From Rhizobiaceae bacterium (GTDB lineage: Bacteria > Pseudomonadota > Alphaproteobacteria > Rhizobiales > Rhizobiaceae), in contig JAJFMR010000227.1 of assembly GCA_020696915.1 (NCBI GenBank), positions 1 through 5,365 on the forward strand: DNA of 5,365 nucleotides, written 5' to 3'. The notes below the pieces were generated by a model. It saw only the letters and a list, made by a program, of their open reading frames with translations. It was not told where the DNA came from and made no database searches. Both the position numbers and the translations under genes were made by a program. This document shows positions 1 to 5,365 of this stretch, in pieces. The stretch's first letter is position 1; each line of letters begins with the position of its first letter.

Positions 1-1948
1 GCACGGCGAGTTCGCAGTCGCGGGCCACAACGTCAAGCTCGGGCGGGGCGGCATTCGCGAGATCGAATTCTTCGTCCAGACCCAGCAGCTGATAGCCGGT
101 GGCCGCTTCCCGGAGCTGCGGGGCCGGGAAACCGTGCCCATGCTCGGTGTTCTGCGCGACAGTGGCTGGATCACCGCCGAAGCCTGCCAGGTGCTGACGG
201 ATCGGTACTGGTTCCTTCGCCGTGTCGAGCACGCGCTGCAGATGGTCGCCGACGAGCAGACGCACACGCTCCCTGAAGACGGCCGCGAACTGCTGCGGAT
301 CGCGCGCCTGCTAGGCTTTGCCTCGGCCGACCAGTTCGCCGCCGCCTTTCGCGAAGCGCTGGGCGAGGTCGAGCGCCATTACGCGGCGCTGTTCGAGACG
401 GCGCCCCAGCTCTCCTCCGGTATCGGCAATCTGGTGTTCACGGGCGACGTCGACGACCCCGACACTCTGAACACCCTGCGAAAGCTGGGGTTCAAGCGGC
501 CGAGCGATATCTGCAGGGTTATCCGCGGCTGGCACTTCGGTCGCTACCGGGCGACCCTTTCGGCCGAGGCACGCGAAAGGCTGACGGAGCTGACGCCGGC
601 GCTGCTCGAGGCTTTCGGGAGGACGAAGCGTGCCGACAAGGCGCTGATCCGCCTAGATGAATTCCTGGCGGGATTGCCCGCTGGGGTGCAGCTGTTCTCG
701 TTGTTGCAGTCCAATCCCGCGCTTCTGAAGCTGCTGGCCACCATCATGAGTTCGGCGCCACGGCTTGCCGGCATCATCACGAGACGGCCGCACGTCTTCG
801 ACGGGCTGCTCGACCCGGCCCTCCTTGCCGAGCTCCCCAGCCGGGCCTATCTGTCGGACCGGCTTGCGGCATTCGTCGGGAGCTCGCTTCCATACGAGGA
901 ATTTCTCGACCGGCTACGAATCTTCGCGGCCGAGCAGAAGTTCCTGATCGGCGTGCGTCTGCTGGCCGGCGCGATCAGTGTCAGGCGGGCAGGCAAGGCG
1001 TTTTCCGATCTGGCCGATCTCACCATCGCAGCAGCGCTCGACGCTGTCCGCGCCGAGTTTGCCGGGCGCCACGGGCATGTGGCGGGCGCCTCGGTGACGA
1101 TTTTGGGACTTGGCAAACTTGGCAGCCGCGAGCTTACCGCCGGTTCCGACGTCGACCTGATCCTCCTCTACGATCACGATCCTGCCGCGGAGGAGTCGGA
1201 CGGCGAAAAGCCGCTCGCTCCATCCCACTATTTCGGGCGCCTCACGCAGCGGCTGATCGCGGCTGTGTCGGCTCCGACGGCAGAAGGCGTCCTCTACGAG
1301 CTCGACCTCAGGCTTCGGCCTTCCGGAAACAAGGGTCCGGTCGCCACGCACATCGACGCCTTCAGGAAGTATCAGCGGAAGGACGCCTGGACCTGGGAGC
1401 ACATGGCCCTGACGCGCGCCCGCACCGTGGCTGGCGACGTGGCGTTGCGGGCCGAAGTCGAAACTGAAATCGCATCGATCCTGGCGCGGCCGCGGGATCT
1501 CAGCAAGGTTGCCGCTGAAGCGCTGGAGATGCGCGGGCTGATCGAAACGGAGAAACCGCCGCGGGATGCGTGGGATATCAAGCTGGTGCCGGGCGGACTG
1601 ATCGATCTCGAATTCATCGCCCAGGTCGCCCTGCTCACGGGCGAGGCGGCCGGCGAAGGCCGCGTCACCGGAACCGGAGAGGTCCTTTCCAGACTGTCGC
1701 CGGACTTTGCCCCCGCGGCCGCCCGGCAGGAACTGGTCGCCGCCTTTGAGCTCTACACCGCGCTCACCCAGATGATCAGGCTCTGCATCGCCGGGCCGTT
1801 CGACAAGGAAGAGGCGCCGCCCGGTCTGATCGATCTCATCCTGAGCGTTACCGACCTGCCTGACATTGCCGTGCTCGAAGCGCATCTGAAGGAGACGGCG
1901 AAGACAGTCAGGGGCCACTTCGGGCGCCTGCTGGGCGGGCAGCAGTAA
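1..1948 (+). CDS. glnE: Bifunctional glutamine synthetase adenylyltransferase/adenylyl-removing enzyme (GlnE), 5'-truncated by window edge
   Basis: GlnE attaches AMP to, and removes it from, a tyrosine of glutamine synthetase in the cytoplasm. In the family it answers to PII protein and glutamine, so it sets GS activity by nitrogen status. The frame is open from base 2, and 648 codons are visible before TAA at 1946-1948; full rhizobial proteins are roughly 970-990 residues, so about a third is missing. Bases 29-106 encode the end of the N-terminal (deadenylylating) unit, including KLGRGGIREIEFF. A helical linker follows. The C-terminal (adenylylating) unit shows GLGKLGSRE at 1106-1132, the metal-binding GSDVD at 1142-1156 (both Asp present), DLRLRPSGNKGP at 1304-1339 and KLVPGGLIDLEF at 1580-1615. 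The ATG at 134 is internal, because conserved GlnE sequence continues upstream of it. No frameshift or lost catalytic residue is visible. It converges with the minus-strand pair and is not in their operon. Family assignment is near certain. Confidence 0.97.
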   Translation, partial: HGEFAVAGHNVKLGRGGIREIEFFVQTQQLIAGGRFPELRGRETVPMLGVLRDSGWITAEACQVLTDRYWFLRRVEHALQMVADEQTHTLPEDGRELLRIARLLGFASADQFAAAFREALGEVERHYAALFETAPQLSSGIGNLVFTGDVDDPDTLNTLRKLGFKRPSDICRVIRGWHFGRYRATLSAEARERLTELTPALLEAFGRTKRADKALIRLDEFLAGLPAGVQLFSLLQSNPALLKLLATIMSSAPRLAGIITRRPHVFDGLLDPALLAELPSRAYLSDRLAAFVGSSLPYEEFLDRLRIFAAEQKFLIGVRLLAGAISVRRAGKAFSDLADLTIAAALDAVRAEFAGRHGHVAGASVTILGLGKLGSRELTAGSDVDLILLYDHDPAAEESDGEKPLAPSHYFGRLTQRLIAAVSAPTAEGVLYELDLRLRPSGNKGPVATHIDAFRKYQRKDAWTWEHMALTRARTVAGDVALRAEVETEIASILARPRDLSKVAAEALEMRGLIETEKPPRDAWDIKLVPGGLIDLEFIAQVALLTGEAAGEGRVTGTGEVLSRLSPDFAPAAARQELVAAFELYTALTQMIRLCIAGPFDKEEAPPGLIDLILSVTDLPDIAVLEAHLKETAKTVRGHFGRLLGGQQ

Positions 1949-2059
1949 TGACCGGTCGTGCGGGAGATGCCGCGAGGGAAACGGCCCGTGAACGGCAACG
2001 GCGCTCCGCGAACGCAACCTTCGCCAGCTGACGGCTAAGCGCCTGCCAAGCGGATTACC
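1949..2059. other. Short convergent intergenic gap between glnE and the acyl-CoA synthetase gene
   Basis: The two genes end facing each other with 111 bp between their stop codons. I see only weak inverted repeats: GGCGCT at 2000-2005 with AGCGCC at 2038-2043 (32-nt loop), and GCCTGC at 2041-2046 with GCAGGC at 2065-2070 (18-nt loop, reaching into the synthetase's last codons). Neither is followed by a T-run on either strand. No intrinsic terminator can be called, so ends may be set by Rho or by read-through. Confidence 0.5.
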
Positions 2060-4213
2060 TCAAAGCAGGCCGGCTCCCCGCGCCCATTTATATTTGGCGC
2101 CCAGCACCGCAACCGGGATCTCGGTGGAATAGGCATAGGCCGGCACGCCGTTCGCATAGAGGTATTCGGAGGCCTCCTCCACCTCCACGTCGCCGGCGAG
2201 CGAGGCGACGATAGGCTTCTCTATGCCCTTCGCCTTCATCTCGTTCTTCACCTCGACCAGCAGCTTTGCGAAAACCATCGGCGGCGTGATGATGGTGTGC
2301 CAGTAGCCGAGGATCAGGGAATGGATGCGCTCGTCCTCGAGCCCGAGCCGTACTGTATTCTGGTAGGTCCTGGGCGGCTCGCCGCCGGTGATGTCGACTG
2401 GATTGCCGGCAGCCCCGAAGGGCGGAATGAACTTGCGGAACGCCTGGTCGAGATCGTCCGGCATCGCCATCAGCTTCAGGTCGTTCTCCACGCACGCGTC
2501 GGAGAGCAGCACCCCGGAGCCGCCGGCGCCGGTGATGATTATGACGTTCTCGCCCTTCGGCGTCGGCAGGATCGGCACGCCGCGCGCGAAGTCGAGCAGG
2601 TCGCGGAGCGACCGGGCGCGGATGACGCCCGATTGCTTCAGCACGTCCTCGTAGATCTTGTCGTTGCCGGCAAGCGCGCCGGTATGCGAGCTTGCCGCTC
2701 TGGCGCCGGCCGAGGTCCGCCCGGCTTTCAGCATGATCACCGGCTTTTTCTTGGACACTCGCTTTGCCACTTCGGCGAAGGCACGGCCGTCCTTCAGATC
2801 CTCGCAATGCTGCGCAATCACGTGGGTATTGTCGTCCTGCTCGAAGAAGGTGAGGAGATCGTCTTCGTCGATGTCGGACTTGTTGCCGAGCCCGACGATC
2901 GCCGACACGCCCATTTTGGCGGAACGGCTGAAGCCGATGATAGCCATGCCGATGCCGCCGGACTGGGAGGAGAGGGCGGTATGACCCTTCACGTCGTAGG
3001 CAGTGCAGAAGGTCGCGCAGAGATTGGCCCAGGTGTAGTAAAAGCCGTAGATGTTGGGCCCCATGAGGCGGATGCCGTATTTGCGGCCGATCTCCTGGAT
3101 TTCCGTTTGTCCCTCGACATTTCCGGTCTCTGCAAAGCCGGAGGGAATGAGCACCGCGCCGGGGATCTTTTTCTCGCCGCATTCGACGAGCGCCTGCGCG
3201 ACGAACTTCGCGGGAATGGCGAACACCGCCACGTCGATCTCACCGGGAACGTCCTTTACCGACTGGAAGGCCTTGATGCCCATGATCTCATCGGCCTTCG
3301 GGTGGACCGGATAGATCGTCCCTTCGTAGCCGCCGTTGATCAAATTCTTCATCACGGAATTGCCGATCTTTCCGTCTTCGGCCGAGGCGCCGATCACGGC
3401 CAATGCCTTCGGCTTCATGATGCGGTTCATTTTCTCCACGATCTCGTCGTGGCTCGGCCGGTAGCGCTCCTGCTTCGGCTCGAAGTCGACGACGATGCGT
3501 ACATCGGCCGCCACGGCGCCCTTCTCCGTCGCGAAGACGGGATTGAGGTCCATTTCCGCGATTTCCGGAAAATCACTCACGAGTTGCGATACCCTGACGA
3601 TCATGTCGGCGAGCGCATCGCGAGATACGGCCTTGCCTCCGCGCACTCCCTTCAGCATTTCTGCGGCCTGGATTCCGTCGAGCATCGACAGCGCATCGTC
3701 CTTGCTCGCCGGGGCAAGGCGAAAGGTCACATCCTTCAGCACCTCGACCAACACGCCGCCGAGACCGAAGGCGACTAGCTTGCCGAAGCTCGGATCGGCC
3801 ACCCCGCCGATGATCACCTCCTGGCCGCCGGAGAGCATCTGCTGCACCTGAACGCCGTCTATCCTGGCGTCCGCCTTGTAGTTCCTGGCATTTGCGAGGA
3901 TCGCCTCGTAGCCACTGGAGACATCGTCGGCGCTCTTAAGACCGACGAGCACGCCGCCGGCCTCGGTCTTGTGCAGGATGTCCGGCGAGACGACCTTCAG
4001 GACGACGGGAAAGCCCATGCCCTCGGCCAGCTGTACGGCATCGGCCGCCGAGCTTGCCACGCCTTCCCGCGGCACGGGAATGCCATATGCGTCACAGACC
4101 AGCTTTCCCTCCGGCGCGGTCAGCGCTGTGCGCTTGTCGGCTTTCACCCGGTCGAGCACCTGGCGGACGGCCGCCTCGTTCCCATGCGCGCTGTGCGCCG
4201 CTGCTTCTGCCAT
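2060..4213 (-). CDS. NDP-forming acyl-CoA synthetase (acetate--CoA ligase family), fused beta-alpha, possibly acting on oxalate/formate
   Basis: Complete 717-residue protein. Family members join a carboxylic acid to CoA with ATP hydrolysed to ADP + Pi, through an acyl-phosphate and phosphohistidines. Domains, with approximate limits: ATP-grasp (beta-like) 10-235, with ILHKTEAGGV at 79-88 (His81, the probable second phosphohistidine), the EVIIGG...FGLGG region at 132-153 and EMDLNPVF at 220-227 (likely metal site); CoA-binding Rossmann domain from about 263, with VIGAS at 273-277; succinyl-CoA-ligase-like domains from about 405 to the end, with SSHTGALAG at 508-516 (His510, the catalytic phosphohistidine). 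Both His residues are present, so it should be active. The ATG is chosen because GGGAG lies 7 nt upstream and the next Met is inside the ATP-grasp fold. It begins 43 bp after the frc stop on the same strand, so co-transcription is likely. Oddities: beta-first order, GPNIYG (385-390) where relatives have GPNCLG, and SQSGG at 416-420. Family is clear; the substrate is inferred only from frc. Confidence 0.92.
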   Translation of the reverse strand: MAEAAAHSAHGNEAAVRQVLDRVKADKRTALTAPEGKLVCDAYGIPVPREGVASSAADAVQLAEGMGFPVVLKVVSPDILHKTEAGGVLVGLKSADDVSSGYEAILANARNYKADARIDGVQVQQMLSGGQEVIIGGVADPSFGKLVAFGLGGVLVEVLKDVTFRLAPASKDDALSMLDGIQAAEMLKGVRGGKAVSRDALADMIVRVSQLVSDFPEIAEMDLNPVFATEKGAVAADVRIVVDFEPKQERYRPSHDEIVEKMNRIMKPKALAVIGASAEDGKIGNSVMKNLINGGYEGTIYPVHPKADEIMGIKAFQSVKDVPGEIDVAVFAIPAKFVAQALVECGEKKIPGAVLIPSGFAETGNVEGQTEIQEIGRKYGIRLMGPNIYGFYYTWANLCATFCTAYDVKGHTALSSQSGGIGMAIIGFSRSAKMGVSAIVGLGNKSDIDEDDLLTFFEQDDNTHVIAQHCEDLKDGRAFAEVAKRVSKKKPVIMLKAGRTSAGARAASSHTGALAGNDKIYEDVLKQSGVIRARSLRDLLDFARGVPILPTPKGENVIIITGAGGSGVLLSDACVENDLKLMAMPDDLDQAFRKFIPPFGAAGNPVDITGGEPPRTYQNTVRLGLEDERIHSLILGYWHTIITPPMVFAKLLVEVKNEMKAKGIEKPIVASLAGDVEVEEASEYLYANGVPAYAYSTEIPVAVLGAKYKWARGAGLL

Positions 4214-4220
4214 GGATATT

Positions 4221-4225
4221 CTCCC
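4221..4225 (-). promoter_or_regulatory. Shine-Dalgarno sequence of the acyl-CoA synthetase gene
   Basis: On the minus strand this reads GGGAG, followed by 7 nt and then the ATG at 4213-4211. It supports the chosen start. It lies in the 43-bp gap between the frc stop and the synthetase start, where I see no terminator hairpin. The second gene therefore probably re-initiates on a shared transcript and is not translationally coupled by overlap. Confidence 0.7.
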
Positions 4226-4256
4226 GAATTCTCAAGTGCCGACTGGATAGTTCGAT

Positions 4257-5365
4257 CTACTCGGCTGCTTCGCGCCGCATCTTCCCGATGGCGCCTGACT
4301 TTTCAATCTCGGCGATCCGCTGATCGTCGAACTTCAGCACGTCGCGCAGGATTTCCTCGGTGTGCTCGCCCAGATGCGGGGAGCGCAGGACCTCAGTCGG
4401 GCTATCGGACAGCTTGATTGGATTTCCGACCGACAGATATTTTCCGCGGGTGGGGTGATCGACCTCGACGATGGTGCCGGTCGCCCGCAGCGACTGGTCC
4501 TCGGCAAGCTCCTTCATCGACAGGATCGGCCCGCAGGGGATGTCGAATTCGTTCAGGATGTCCATGGCTTCGAACTTGGTCTTGGTTACGGTCCATTGCT
4601 CGATGCGGCCGAAGATCTCGTTGAGGCGCGACAGGCGAGCCGGCGGCTTGGCATAGTCCGGGTGTGTCTTCCAGCCGGGCTCGCCAATCACGTCGCAGAT
4701 GGCCTCCCACACGGGCGCCTGAGTTATGAAATAGATGTAGGCGTCGGGGTCGGTCTCCCACCCTTTGCACTTGAGGATGCGACCTGGCTGACCGCCGCCG
4801 GAATCGTTCCCGGCGCGCGGCACCGCCTTGCCGAAGGGGATGCCCTCGCCGAACTGGCTGTATTCCGTGAGCGGCCCGTGGGCGAGGCGTTGCTGATCGC
4901 GCATTTTCACACGCGCCAGGTTCAGCACGCCATCCTGCATGGCGCAGGTCACGCGCTGCCCCTTGCCGCTGCGCTCGCGGTGGAAAAGCGCTGTCGTGAT
5001 ACCGAGTGCGAGATGCAGCCCTGTGCCACTGTCGCCGATCTGGGCGCCGGTGACGAGCGGAGGCCCGTCGCGGAAGCCGGTCGTCGACGCCGAGCCGCCG
5101 GTGCACTGGGCGACGTTCTCGTAGACCTTGCACTCCTCGTAGGGCCCGGGGCCGAACCCCTTCACCGAGGCATAGATCATGCGGGGGTTGAGCTGCTGGA
5201 TGCGTTGCCAGGTGAGCCCCATGCGGTCGAGCGCGCCGGGCGCGAAATTCTCCACCAGCACGTCACAGGCTTTCACCAGCCCTTCGAGGATCTCCAGCCC
5301 GGTCTTGTTCTTGCTGTCGATCGTAATGGAGCGCTTGTTGTGATTGAGCATCGTGAAATAGAGGC
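4257..5365 (-). CDS. frc: Formyl-CoA:oxalate CoA-transferase (Frc), 5' end beyond the window
   Basis: Class III CoA-transferase that moves CoA from formyl-CoA to oxalate, giving oxalyl-CoA and formate. It is cytoplasmic and normally works with oxalyl-CoA decarboxylase. The frame stays open to the window edge. Codons before the Met at 5351 read LYFT, which continues the conserved LYFTM-N-NKRS segment known from Oxalobacter FRC and E. coli YfdW, so that Met is internal and about 60 residues are missing. Seen motifs, numbered from that Met: KVYENVAQC with Tyr77 (FRC Tyr139), IGDSGTG with Asp107 at 5031-5033 (the catalytic Asp that forms the aspartyl-CoA anhydride, FRC Asp169), MRDQQRL at 150-156, GGGQPG at 4782-4799 (flexible glycine loop), CKGWETDPDAYIYF at 195-208 and LGEHT at 327-331. 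The stop is TAG. The segment before the glycine loop is short, as in YfdW. FRC's Gln17 and Trp48 positions fall outside the window. A different class III transferase is possible but unlikely given these oxalate-type motifs. First gene of the visible pair. Confidence 0.95.
   Translation of the reverse strand, partial: LYFTMLNHNKRSITIDSKNKTGLEILEGLVKACDVLVENFAPGALDRMGLTWQRIQQLNPRMIYASVKGFGPGPYEECKVYENVAQCTGGSASTTGFRDGPPLVTGAQIGDSGTGLHLALGITTALFHRERSGKGQRVTCAMQDGVLNLARVKMRDQQRLAHGPLTEYSQFGEGIPFGKAVPRAGNDSGGGQPGRILKCKGWETDPDAYIYFITQAPVWEAICDVIGEPGWKTHPDYAKPPARLSRLNEIFGRIEQWTVTKTKFEAMDILNEFDIPCGPILSMKELAEDQSLRATGTIVEVDHPTRGKYLSVGNPIKLSDSPTEVLRSPHLGEHTEEILRDVLKFDDQRIAEIEKSGAIGKMRREAAE

Noticed and set aside
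134..136. ATG at 134 as the start of the first gene
   Set aside because: The same frame continues upstream to base 2 with the conserved GlnE segment KLGRGGIREIEFF, so this Met is internal.
914..2017. 367-codon open frame on the minus strand across glnE
   Set aside because: Antisense to well-conserved GlnE motifs, with a composition (Arg, Gly, Pro, Gln) typical of a high-GC shadow frame. No recognisable domain.
1948..2031. 27-codon ORF on + whose ATG overlaps the glnE stop (TAATGA)
   Set aside because: The overlap looks like translational coupling, but the peptide is very short, Arg/Ala-rich and of no recognisable family, and it lies in a high-GC gap where such ORFs arise by chance. Conservation across relatives would be needed to revive it.
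2041..2070. GCCTGC/GCAGGC inverted repeat as an intrinsic terminator
   Set aside because: Only a 6-bp stem with an 18-nt loop, overlapping the ligase's last codons, and no T-run on either strand.
2088..3182. 364-codon minus-strand frame overlapping the ligase in another phase
   Set aside because: Arg/His-rich out-of-frame reading of the same strand. The true frame shows the conserved motifs.
2297..3778. 493-codon open frame on the plus strand opposite the ligase gene
   Set aside because: The opposite strand encodes an intact ligase with both catalytic histidines. This frame is rich in His, Asp, Gly and Val and shows no known domain, as expected of a reverse-complement shadow.
5349..5351. 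ATG (minus strand) at 5351 as the start of frc
   Set aside because: Upstream codons LYFT match the conserved sequence just before this Met in known Frc proteins, and the length would be about 60 residues short.

Overview
The window is high-GC bacterial DNA, read by eye as strongly G+C-rich in third codon positions. It most resembles an alphaproteobacterium of the Rhizobiales (Hyphomicrobiales): the GlnE protein has a rhizobial look, and a formyl-CoA transferase sits beside it. Genus cannot be fixed from the sequence alone. Three protein genes fill almost all of the window. Two are cut by the window edges. I see no tRNA, rRNA, CRISPR, insertion sequence or phage gene.

Layout. Positions 1-1948 (+) hold the 3' two thirds of glnE, the bifunctional glutamine synthetase adenylyltransferase/adenylyl-removing enzyme. 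The visible part is the tail of the N-terminal nucleotidyltransferase unit, the central helical region and the whole C-terminal nucleotidyltransferase unit. A 111-bp gap (1949-2059) with no convincing terminator separates it from a convergent gene pair on the minus strand. In transcription order that pair is a formyl-CoA:oxalate CoA-transferase (frc, 4257 to beyond 5365, 5' end missing) and, 43 bp downstream, a complete 717-residue NDP-forming acyl-CoA synthetase (2060-4213). The synthetase is a fused beta-alpha protein with its own Shine-Dalgarno sequence.

How the genes work together. GlnE belongs to nitrogen control and is probably only a physical neighbour. The frc-synthetase pair looks like a metabolic unit for oxalate or a related small acid. 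Frc moves CoA from formyl-CoA to oxalate. An NDP-forming ligase could supply the CoA thioester that primes or replenishes this cycle, or conserve its energy. The decarboxylase that would complete the pathway (oxalyl-CoA decarboxylase, oxc) is not in the window. It could lie upstream of frc, past position 5365.

There is no clear sign of an entirely new system. The points most worth a second look are the coupling of frc to an NDP-forming ligase, unusual residues in that ligase's CoA/acyl-site motifs, its beta-first domain order, and a Gly-to-Ser change in the Frc glycine loop.
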